Origin: JAZDMK01 sp043800975 | GTDB taxonomy: Bacteria > Bacteroidota > Bacteroidia > Bacteroidales > JAHJDW01 | Assembly: GCA_043800975.1 (NCBI GenBank) | Contig: JAZDMK010000067.1 | Location: forward strand, 1 to 25,330 | Direction: 5' to 3' | Length of the DNA: 25,330 bases | Shown here: in pieces, positions 1-6,271 of the stretch | Position numbering within the stretch: position 1 is the first letter of the stretch | Layout: each line of letters begins with the position of its first letter | The notes under the pieces: model-generated | Database searches by the model: none | The model's input: the letters and a program-made list of their open reading frames with translations, nothing else | What the model was told of the DNA's origin: nothing | Made by a program: the position numbers and the translations under genes

Positions 1-69
1 CATAAAATAAAATACTTAGGCTTGCGTTATCTTTTTAACTCTCTGCTGTTTTATTTAACCTGAAACCCT

Positions 70-933
70 ATGAACACAAAACATTTTCTGGCAATGGCTG
101 CAGTATTATCTGCGCTGTTGCTTCTTTCTTTCGCCGCACCCAAGCCTAAGGAAGTACTTGAATTAAAAACCATTGATAATTCAATGGCGAAAGTAAACGA
201 CAAGTTGTATGCCTGCAAATATGAGGTCACCAACTTCCTGTACCGCACTTTTGAAAATGACCTGAAGCTGAACAAACGAACCGACGATTTGAAAACTGCC
301 TGCGTTGATACGCTCAACTGGCGCGATAATAAATGCTACAACGAACCGTATGTTGAGTATTATTACCGGCATGTTGCCTATGACAATTATCCCGTCGTGA
401 ACATTTCATACGATGCCGCAACTCTTTTCTGCAAGTGGCTTACCGAGAAATATAATTCCAATCCGAAACGCAAATTCAAAAAAGTTATCTTTCGTTTACC
501 CAATGAAAAAGAATGGGAATTCGCTGCTGCGGGTGGTGAAAATAATTATTTCCCTTACCCATGGGGCGGCCCGTATATGCAGAATAAAAAAGGGGAATTC
601 CTGTGCAATTGCATTCATATAGGTGATCAATGTGTTGTCCGTGATTCTGTCACAGGGAATCCTATCCTTTCGTTTGGTGATGCCATGGGTATAGCCGGCT
701 CACTGAATGATGCTGCGGATATTACAGCTCCTGTGAAAGCCTATTGGCCAAACAAATTTGACATATACAACATGGCCGGCAATGTGGCTGAAATGGTTGC
801 TGAAAAAGGCCGGGTCAAAGGCGGAAGCTGGCGCTCATTTGGTGGTGATGTGAACATCAAAGCAGTCGCTTATTACAAGAAGTCTGCATCCACCATAGGG
901 TTCCGCTATTTTATGGAAGTGGTGGAAAAATAA
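70..933 (+). CDS. Exported SUMF1/formylglycine-generating-enzyme-like domain protein
   Basis: This 287-residue protein belongs to the SUMF1 (FGE-sulfatase) fold family. Family hallmarks are NISYDAATLFCKWL (111-124), FRLPNEKEWEFAAAGG (141-156), the PYPWGG turn (162-167), the MAGNVAEM block (235-242), GGSWRSFGG (251-259) and a terminal GFRYF (277-281). An N-terminal hydrophobic segment (about 6-22) reads as a signal peptide without a lipobox cysteine, so the protein is probably periplasmic or surface-exposed. True formylglycine-generating enzymes carry a redox cysteine pair near the C-terminus. Here the region after GGSW (251-287) has no cysteine, so sulfatase activation is unlikely and a structural or binding role, as for GldJ/GldK-like members, is more probable. 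The gene converges on the Crp/Fnr gene with an 11-bp gap and is not obviously linked to the Hdr cluster. Family assignment is firm; the function is unknown. Confidence 0.85.
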   Translation: MNTKHFLAMAAVLSALLLLSFAAPKPKEVLELKTIDNSMAKVNDKLYACKYEVTNFLYRTFENDLKLNKRTDDLKTACVDTLNWRDNKCYNEPYVEYYYRHVAYDNYPVVNISYDAATLFCKWLTEKYNSNPKRKFKKVIFRLPNEKEWEFAAAGGENNYFPYPWGGPYMQNKKGEFLCNCIHIGDQCVVRDSVTGNPILSFGDAMGIAGSLNDAADITAPVKAYWPNKFDIYNMAGNVAEMVAEKGRVKGGSWRSFGGDVNIKAVAYYKKSASTIGFRYFMEVVEK

Positions 934-944
934 ACAAACTACAA

Positions 945-1625
945 TTACCCTTTTTCGCTGATCTGATCCAGCGCATCGCGGTTCAGAATGGACAGTTCAT
1001 TCGAGTCAATGCTGATAATTTTTTCACTGCAAAGATCCGATAATACACGACTTACACTTTCGCGGGAAGTACCAATCAGATCGCCCATCTCTCCCCGTGA
1101 AAGGGGAAGTGTAAACTGATTGTTTTTATAAAGTTTATCAGAAAAACAAATTATAGTTTCTGCAACAAGCCCCGGAATCTGCTTCTGGGCAAGGCTTGCG
1201 TAACGTTGATAGTCGTTCAGTTCATTACGGCACAATTCCACAATTAATTCATAAGCAAATTTACCGTTGCTAAAAATCAAATTGCGAAACACACCCAGAT
1301 CGATAAAACATACCGTAGTATTTTCAATCGCCGTCGCCGAAAACTGATTGATCTTATCACCAAAAGTCGTTGGAATTCCCAGATAAGTCGGTGCTTTTAC
1401 AATGCGAAGAATTTTATCACGTGTGGGACCCTGCATATGCAGCTTAGCCATTCCAGTACGCAGATAGGCCACATTTAAAGAAAGTGCTTCCTGCTTAAAA
1501 ATGGTTTCTCCCTTTTTGAAAGAAACCAGCGCACTATTGGTTTCAAGTATATTGAATTCCTCTTCGTTCAGATGGTGTGCCGCTGCCGATTTGACTTTGC
1601 ACTCCTTACAGTTATGTTGTGACAT
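945..1625 (-). CDS. Crp/Fnr-family transcriptional regulator (TGTGA-type recognition helix)
   Basis: The protein has 226 residues. The open frame continues upstream to 1931, but the ATG at 1625 is preceded by a good AAAGGAG ribosome site at 5-nt spacing and gives the usual family length. Residues 20-135 form the cyclic-nucleotide-binding-like beta barrel and 150-225 the Crp-type helix-turn-helix. The recognition helix SRESVSRVL (187-195) keeps the R188-E189...R193 pattern of Crp, which reads TGTGA half-sites, rather than the V-E...S-R pattern of E. coli Fnr. An N-terminal CKEC pair (C6, C9) is followed by scattered cysteines (C106, C132, C160, C199), so iron-sulfur or thiol sensing is possible but the classical Fnr four-cysteine set is not evident. 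A perfect TGTGA-N6-TCACA site lies in the divergent region shared with the sulfur/Hdr cluster. This suggests autoregulation and control of that cluster, possibly as an HcpR-like factor; that name is inference. Confidence 0.9.
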   Translation of the reverse strand: MSQHNCKECKVKSAAAHHLNEEEFNILETNSALVSFKKGETIFKQEALSLNVAYLRTGMAKLHMQGPTRDKILRIVKAPTYLGIPTTFGDKINQFSATAIENTTVCFIDLGVFRNLIFSNGKFAYELIVELCRNELNDYQRYASLAQKQIPGLVAETIICFSDKLYKNNQFTLPLSRGEMGDLIGTSRESVSRVLSDLCSEKIISIDSNELSILNRDALDQISEKG

Positions 1626-1705
1626 GGGGACTCCTTTCTTTAACGCAAAAAATCTGTTGACTTTATGCTTAATTTTATAGTAAATGTAAGGAACAAAACC
1701 ATATG

Positions 1706-1721
1706 TGTGACAAAAATCACA
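1706..1721. promoter_or_regulatory. Crp/HcpR-type palindromic operator TGTGA-N6-TCACA
   Basis: The sequence TGTGACAAAAATCACA matches exactly the TGTGA-N6-TCACA palindrome bound by Crp-type and HcpR-type proteins. It lies 80 bp upstream of the regulator's start and about 75 bp upstream of the predicted start of transcription of the DsrE2 gene. The adjacent regulator has the recognition helix expected to read this motif. That it is the operator of this regulator is inference from sequence and position. Confidence 0.65.
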
Positions 1722-1738
1722 GGTAATGATAGAATAAG

Positions 1739-1754
1739 TCACAGGCAATTGTGA
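1739..1754. promoter_or_regulatory. Everted TCACA-N6-TGTGA element
   Basis: TCACAGGCAATTGTGA contains the same half-sites as the operator at 1706-1721 in everted order. It also forms a direct repeat TCACAGG(T/C)AAT with 1717-1727, exactly 22 bp away, about two helical turns. Its centre lies about 42 bp before the predicted transcription start, a class II activator position. It may be a second, atypical binding site or coincidence. Confidence 0.3.
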
Positions 1755-1775
1755 ATTAATGAACATATAGCGATA

Positions 1776-1783
1776 TACATTTG
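1776..1783 (+). promoter_or_regulatory. Bacteroidota -7 promoter element (TACATTTG)
   Basis: TACATTTG is an exact match to the Bacteroidota -7 consensus TAnnTTTG. It sits 21 bp before the ATG of the DsrE2-type gene and implies a leader of about 15 nt. A matching TTTG -33 element is not clear, which fits activator dependence. Confidence 0.5.
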
Positions 1784-1804
1784 CATATATCAATACCCAA
1801 AAAC

Positions 1805-2350
1805 ATGAACGAAGATTTTGAAAAACAACTGGCCGAACTTCAGAAGAAAGTTGGCAAAATTGAAAAAGGCACCAAGGATCAGCTGACCATGGTGGTTTTC
1901 TCGGGCGATCTCGATAAGATCCTCGCCGCAATGATTATCTCAACTGGAGCCGTTGCCTATGATATGAAAGTGAAGCTTTTCTTTACTTTCTGGGCCACCG
2001 CAGCACTGCGCGATCCGAAGAAAAAAGCAAAAGGTAAAAACTTCATGAGCAAAATGTTCGGCATGATGCTTCCCAAAGGACAAGGCAAACTGAAACTTTC
2101 GAAGATGAACATGATGGGCATGGGCACATCCATGATGAAAGGACTGATGAAGAAAAAGAATGTGGCTTCACTCGAAGAAATGTTTAAAACAGCCGGTGAG
2201 CTTGGCGTTGAAATCAACATCTGCGAAATGTCGATGGACCTGATGGGCTTTAAACGCGAAGAAATGATCGACTATCCGCACATGAATATTTGTGGTGTAG
2301 CAACATTCCTCTCCGATGCACAGGAAAGCAAAGTTCAGCTATTCATTTAA
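1805..2350 (+). CDS. DsrE/DsrF/DrsH-like family protein (DsrE2 type)
   Basis: A 181-residue protein of the DsrE2-type subgroup of the DsrE/F/H sulfur-carrier superfamily. The Rossmann-like start MVVFSGDLDKILAAMIISTG (29-48), the FFTFWATAAL strand-helix (59-68), a conserved Met/Lys-rich middle (about 75-118) and the INICEMSMDLMGFK segment (137-150) are family hallmarks. C140 in that segment is the likely persulfide-carrying cysteine and C163 a second candidate. Such proteins relay sulfane sulfur, often together with TusA, to Hdr-like or Dsr systems in the cytoplasm, possibly membrane-associated through the Met-rich segment. The ATG at 1805 was preferred to an in-frame TTG at 1781 because that TTG lies inside the predicted -7 box. 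It is the first gene of the cluster that also holds TusA and the Hdr-like subunits. Confidence 0.88.
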   Translation: MNEDFEKQLAELQKKVGKIEKGTKDQLTMVVFSGDLDKILAAMIISTGAVAYDMKVKLFFTFWATAALRDPKKKAKGKNFMSKMFGMMLPKGQGKLKLSKMNMMGMGTSMMKGLMKKKNVASLEEMFKTAGELGVEINICEMSMDLMGFKREEMIDYPHMNICGVATFLSDAQESKVQLFI

Positions 2351-2356
2351 AAAGAC

Positions 2357-2426
2357 AGAAGACCGGAGACAGAAGACAGAAGACAGAAGAAAAAAATGCT
2401 CTTCTGGCTTCAGACTCCCGACTTCG
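2357..2426. repeat. Imperfect purine/pyrimidine hairpin between the DsrE2 and TusA genes
   Basis: A purine-rich arm (2357-2382, repeated GAAGACA) can pair imperfectly with a pyrimidine-rich arm (2401-2426). The core GGAGACAGAAGACAGAAG (2365-2382) versus CTTCTGGCTTCAGACTCC (2401-2418) matches at 15 of 18 positions. There is no T-run after it. The purine arm resembles the dispersed GAAG/CAGAAG repeats found at 6050-6180, 16406-16595 and 22139-22292. It could be an mRNA-stability or processing element, or just a repeat insertion. Confidence 0.45.
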
Positions 2427-2467
2427 AGCCCCAAACATAAGTAACAAATAATTTAAAATATTATAAA

Positions 2468-2719
2468 ATGACAACAGAAGAATTAAAAACAGTAACAGCA
2501 AATAAAATTGTTGACGCACGCGGAACCGCTTGCCCGGGGCCACTGCTCGCAGCCAAAAAAGCGATGGGAGAAATTGAATCCGGAGAAATCATGGAAATCC
2601 TTTCTTCCGATGAAGGCACCAAACACGACATTCCCAAATGGTGCGAAAAAATGGAACATGAATTTATGGGTATTGTCGAAGAAGACAGCTACTCACGTTT
2701 GTTTCTGAAAAAAGCATAA
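2468..2719 (+). CDS. tusA: TusA-family sulfurtransferase (sulfur carrier)
   Basis: An 83-residue single-domain protein of the TusA/SirA fold. It has the diagnostic segment VDARGTACPGPLL (15-27), where C22 of the CPxP motif is the persulfide-carrying residue, followed by the usual helix and a beta strand ending in YSRLFLKKA. Known TusA proteins pass sulfane sulfur between DsrE-type proteins, tRNA-thiolation enzymes or Hdr-like complexes. Placement directly after a DsrE2 gene and before Hdr-like genes argues for a role in sulfur transfer to the Hdr-like complex rather than in tRNA modification. The 117-bp gap upstream contains the purine-rich hairpin. The start has an A-rich leader and no Shine-Dalgarno, as is typical of the phylum. 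Confidence 0.92.
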   Translation: MTTEELKTVTANKIVDARGTACPGPLLAAKKAMGEIESGEIMEILSSDEGTKHDIPKWCEKMEHEFMGIVEEDSYSRLFLKKA

Positions 2720-2842
2720 GACTCATAAAAGCCTGAACCAACAGGCCAAAGCGAAGAATCGTTCTTACCTAAGGCAACAGAAAAATTTGTTGTCCCGCTC
2801 TTCCTACGTTCTGATTTTTCAATGCAATAAAGCGTTATCATT

Positions 2843-3280
2843 ATGGAAAACAAAGCTTACAGACCGAAGATACTGGTCTTTTCCACCGACAAGATTTCCG
2901 ATCCCGGCATCGACCAGGCGGGCTTGCGTAAGATTCACTATTCCCCTGCGGTATATGTAATCAGCCTACCCTGCTCTTCCGGTATCAAACCGAGATGGAT
3001 CATGCACGCGTATGAACAGGGATTCGACGGTGTGTTCATTGCTGCCGACGGACATGAATGTTCCTACAGCCCGCAGTGTCCCGAGTACACAAACAGTATC
3101 ATCGAGAAGACACAGGTGATGATGAGAGAAAAAAACATCAGTCCGAAGCGAATTCGTATGGCTGCCATCTGTTCGGTATGTGCCGAGCCTTTTGCCGGAC
3201 ACATGGAAAACTTCACGAAGATTCTGAACGAACTGGGAAGCATTGCAGATGAACTCGCCAATAACAAATCAAAAGAATAA
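2843..3280 (+). CDS. Hydrogenase iron-sulfur subunit, MvhD/FlpD family
   Basis: A 145-residue protein of the MvhD (FlpD) family, small [2Fe-2S] proteins that move electrons between a hydrogenase or formate dehydrogenase and HdrA in methanogens and related systems. Visible family features are the opening ILVFSTDKISDPG (10-22), VISLPCSSGIKP (39-50), the GVFIAADGHECSY block (63-75) with C73 and C79, and MAAICSVCAEPF (106-117) with C110 and C113. These cysteines are the likely cluster ligands. The next gene starts 4 bp after its stop, so the two are translationally coupled and this protein most likely docks on the following HdrA-like protein. No hydrogenase gene is in the window, so its electron partner here is unknown. 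The 123-bp upstream gap holds a short GCCTG/CAGGC stem (2731-2746) without a T-run. Confidence 0.88.
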   Translation: MENKAYRPKILVFSTDKISDPGIDQAGLRKIHYSPAVYVISLPCSSGIKPRWIMHAYEQGFDGVFIAADGHECSYSPQCPEYTNSIIEKTQVMMREKNISPKRIRMAAICSVCAEPFAGHMENFTKILNELGSIADELANNKSKE

Positions 3281-3284
3281 GGCC

Positions 3285-6029
3285 ATGCAGGAAGAAAAGA
3301 AAATATACGATGCGCTGGTGATCGGCGGCGGGATTGCGGGGCAGGAAGCCGCGCTCAGCCTGGCCGGAATGAACCACAACGTGCTGATGGTCGAAAAAAG
3401 TTTATCCATCGGCGGGAAGATGATACAGCTGAGTAAGGTGTTTCCGACACTGGACTGTGCGGCTTGTATCACAACACCCAAAATGTCGGAAACCGCACGC
3501 CACGCCAATATCAACCTTTTGCTCAACAGTCGGATTGAGGGTGTGACGAAAAATGAAAAAGGTTTTCAGATTGATCTTACACGCAACCCGCGCTATGTGA
3601 TCGCTGAAAATTGTACCGGCTGTCAACTCTGCGAAGTGGCTTGTCCCGAAGTGCGTAGCGATGAATACAACTGTAACTTAGCTGGAAGAAAAGTAGCCTT
3701 CATTCCGTTTAGCCTGGCCAATCCACGTATTGCGAACATTGAACGCGATGATACTTCTGCGCCCTGCATCAACGAATGCCCCGGCGGTGTGAAGCCATAC
3801 GGTTATATTTCACTGGTGCGCAACGGACAATATGAAGATGCGATGCGCTTGCACTTGGAAGATATTCCCATCCCGGGAAGTCTCGGGCGTGCTTGTTATG
3901 CCCCCTGTCAAAATGCCTGCACACGTGGAAGTCTTGAAGCACCAGTGGATATCAGAAGGATTAAAAGATTTTTTGCGGAAGATTTTTATACTAAATATGC
4001 AGAACCTCCTGTCAAAGCAATAGCTGAAAAGACAGGAAAGAAAGTGGCTGTGATTGGCTCCGGTCCTGCAGGACTGACAGCTGCTTATCACCTTGCATTA
4101 AAAGGTCACAGCGTAAAGATTTTTGAAGCGGCGCCAGTATTAGGCGGTATGCTTGCACTGACGCTTCCTGAATACAGATTACCAAAAGATATTGTAGCAC
4201 GTGACGTAAAAAATATTACTGCATTGGGTGTGGAAACAGAGGTCAACCGCCGTGTAGAGGATTTGAATAAACTGAAGGAAGAAGGTTACGATGCAGTCTT
4301 TGTCTCGGTGGGAACACACGACACCAGCAAGCTGGGTATTGATGGATCCGATCTGGAAGGCGTGGTTTCCTGCCTTGATTTTTTGCAGGAAGCAAACATC
4401 GGGAAGAAAACAGATTTAACAGGAAAAAAAGTAATGGTCATCGGTGGGGGTAACACAGCCATTGATGCAGCACGCACATCATTGCGTCTGGGTGCATCGC
4501 AGGTAACTGTTGTCTATCGCCGCGGCCGTGATGAGATGCCCTGCTTTGCTCCTGAGATCCATGAAGCCGAAGAAGAAGGTGTACAGATTTCAATACTGAG
4601 AAATCCAACAAAATTTATCGGTGAAAATGGAAAGCTGAAAAAGGTACAATTAGTAAAAATGAAATTAACCGAACCCGACAAGAGCGGTCGTAAACGCCCT
4701 GTCCCTGTTGATGGTTCAGAATATATGGAAGAAGTGGATCTGGTGATTGAAGCCATCGGTTTGCAATCATCTGCAACTGTTTTTTCCAATCAGATTAAGT
4801 TGCATAAAACAGGAAACATTGAAGTCAATAAAAAAACATTACAGACTTCTGTTCCCTACATCTTCGCCGGTGGCGATAGTGTGAGCGGTGCTTCCACGAT
4901 TATTGAAGCAGCCGGTATGGGTAAGAAAGCAGCATTTTATCTTGATAAATATCTGCGCGGAGAAAATCCGGAAGACTTCGAATCGGGTGATAAACTTCCC
5001 GCCATTGATAAAAATAAAATACTGAACCGTAAAGATATTAAGCTCATGCTTCCCGTGAAGGACAAGCTGCGCAGCGCATCGGAACGGGTAAAAGATTTTA
5101 AGGATGCAGAGCATACATACACGGAAGAAGAAGTGAAGAAGAGTGCACTGCGTTGTCTCGATTGCAGCAACTGCCGCGAATGTCATCAGTGTGTAACGGC
5201 ATGTCCAGCATACGCCATCGACTTCTCGCAGAAAAAAGAAACCATCACAGCCGAAGCAAAATCGGTGATCGTGACAACAGGATATAAATTATTCAAGCCC
5301 GAAGGAAAGCCAGAATACGGATACGAAAAATATCCAAACGTAATCGATTCAATGCAAATGGAACGCCTGATTGCGCCTACCCGTCCGTACAACAATCTGC
5401 TTCGTCCGGGTGACGGAAAATCTCCGGATAACATTGCGTATGTTTTGTGCACCGGCTCGCGCGATTCGAGTATGGAAAATCATGCCTGCGGAATCGATTG
5501 TGCAAACAATCCGATCTGTTCACAGGTTTGCTGTATGTATTCCATCAAACAGGCTCAGCTTCTGATGGGCGCACTGCCCCTGGCCGACATCACAATTTAT
5601 TACATGGACATCCGTGCTTTCGGGAAAGGATATGAAGAATTTTTCCAGCAATCGAAAGGCATGGGCGTAAGTTTTGTCAAAGGAAAAGTAGCGAAGATTC
5701 GCGAAAATGAAAACGGAAGTGGTGATCTGATTCTGCGTTATGAAGACGTAACCACCGGAAAACTGAAAGAAGGAAAACATGATCTGGTAGTACTTTCCGT
5801 AGGTGTGCTTCCCGACAAAACAGTTCCTGAAATGTTTAAAAACCATAAGCTGGAACTGGATGATTTCAATTATGTGAAACAGACCGACGAGCTGCTGTGC
5901 CCCACACAGACCAGCATTCAGGGAGTCTTCGTGGCAGGAATGGCATCCGGACCCAAAGACATTCCCGATTCAATATTATCGGCAGGTTGTGCTGCTGCTG
6001 AAGTTGCAGCTTATATAAAAAACAGTTAA
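3285..6029 (+). CDS. HdrA-like flavoprotein with a nested GltD-like NAD(P)H module
   Basis: A 914-residue flavo-iron-sulfur protein. Residues 9-105 are the N-terminal half of HdrA/QmoA: FAD motif GGGIAG (14-19), EKSLSIGGKM and the LDCAACITTPKM segment (57-67). A [4Fe-4S] motif follows (C110, C113, C116, C120). At about residue 150 a GltD/NfnL-like unit begins, with a cysteine set at 161-212 typical of the dihydropyrimidine-dehydrogenase domain II, a second FAD motif GSGPAG (258-263) and an NAD(P)H site GGGNTA (387-392) with VVYRRGRDEMP (409-419). HdrA sequence resumes near 624 with the CxxCxxCxxxCP cluster (C630, C633, C636, C640) and runs to the end. The ATG at 3285 was chosen because it lies 4 bp after the MvhD stop; an earlier in-frame ATG at 3243 lies inside that gene. 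Inference: the unit lets NAD(P)H exchange electrons with the Hdr-like complex, perhaps by flavin bifurcation. Confidence 0.9.
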   Translation: MQEEKKIYDALVIGGGIAGQEAALSLAGMNHNVLMVEKSLSIGGKMIQLSKVFPTLDCAACITTPKMSETARHANINLLLNSRIEGVTKNEKGFQIDLTRNPRYVIAENCTGCQLCEVACPEVRSDEYNCNLAGRKVAFIPFSLANPRIANIERDDTSAPCINECPGGVKPYGYISLVRNGQYEDAMRLHLEDIPIPGSLGRACYAPCQNACTRGSLEAPVDIRRIKRFFAEDFYTKYAEPPVKAIAEKTGKKVAVIGSGPAGLTAAYHLALKGHSVKIFEAAPVLGGMLALTLPEYRLPKDIVARDVKNITALGVETEVNRRVEDLNKLKEEGYDAVFVSVGTHDTSKLGIDGSDLEGVVSCLDFLQEANIGKKTDLTGKKVMVIGGGNTAIDAARTSLRLGASQVTVVYRRGRDEMPCFAPEIHEAEEEGVQISILRNPTKFIGENGKLKKVQLVKMKLTEPDKSGRKRPVPVDGSEYMEEVDLVIEAIGLQSSATVFSNQIKLHKTGNIEVNKKTLQTSVPYIFAGGDSVSGASTIIEAAGMGKKAAFYLDKYLRGENPEDFESGDKLPAIDKNKILNRKDIKLMLPVKDKLRSASERVKDFKDAEHTYTEEEVKKSALRCLDCSNCRECHQCVTACPAYAIDFSQKKETITAEAKSVIVTTGYKLFKPEGKPEYGYEKYPNVIDSMQMERLIAPTRPYNNLLRPGDGKSPDNIAYVLCTGSRDSSMENHACGIDCANNPICSQVCCMYSIKQAQLLMGALPLADITIYYMDIRAFGKGYEEFFQQSKGMGVSFVKGKVAKIRENENGSGDLILRYEDVTTGKLKEGKHDLVVLSVGVLPDKTVPEMFKNHKLELDDFNYVKQTDELLCPTQTSIQGVFVAGMASGPKDIPDSILSAGCAAAEVAAYIKNS

Positions 6030-6049
6030 TTCATGCAAGAAAGACTGAA

Positions 6050-6180
6050 TAATATAGGATGTCAGATGTCGGATGACCGATTCAGGGGCTGGAAGTCAGA
6101 AGACCGAAGCTGGAAATGGAAAGCATCCGCACCAGCCGGCCCCTTCTTGAAGACGGAAAACGGAAAATGCAGTGCCAGCG
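6050..6180. repeat. Dispersed purine-rich intergenic repeat
   Basis: This gap between the two HdrA-like genes contains stacked GTCAGA/GTCGGATG and GGAAGTCAGAAG-type words. Bases 6101-6124 (AGACCGAAGCTGGAA then AATGGAAAGC) recur at 22148-22178 with a short insertion. Related words occur at 2357-2390, 16406-16430 and 16572-16595. No open reading frame or promoter is evident here. Confidence 0.5.
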
Positions 6181-6218
6181 GCACGGAATGTTTGTAGAAA
6201 AAATAAAACGAAAAGACA

Positions 6219-6248
6219 TCAGAGTGCCGTAGGTACGGCATATTCTGA
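6219..6248. repeat. Short palindromic hairpin upstream of the second HdrA-like gene
   Basis: TGCCGT (6225-6230), loop AGGT, ACGGCA (6235-6240) form a perfect 6-bp stem. The flanking TCAGAG and TATTCTGA extend it imperfectly to about 30 bp. It sits 24 bp before the next start codon and has no T-run, so it is more likely a small dispersed palindrome or mRNA-stability element than a terminator. Confidence 0.5.
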
Positions 6249-6271
6249 GAAGACACGAAAAAATTAAAAAT

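Noticed and set aside
1781..1804. TTG start at 1781 for the DsrE2 gene
   Set aside because: It lies inside the predicted -7 promoter box. The ATG at 1805 gives a normal family N-terminus.
1626..1931. Longer N-terminus for the Crp/Fnr protein
   Set aside because: The extension would cover the operator and the divergent promoter and part of the DsrE2 gene, and is not typical of the family. The ATG at 1625 has a strong ribosome site.
3243..3284. Upstream ATG at 3243 for the HdrA-like gene
   Set aside because: It lies within the MvhD-like gene and adds residues unlike HdrA N-termini. The ATG at 3285 sits 4 bp after the MvhD stop.
4839..5186. Minus-strand frames opposite the HdrA-like genes
   Set aside because: They are antisense shadows of strongly supported coding sequence and show no domain features.
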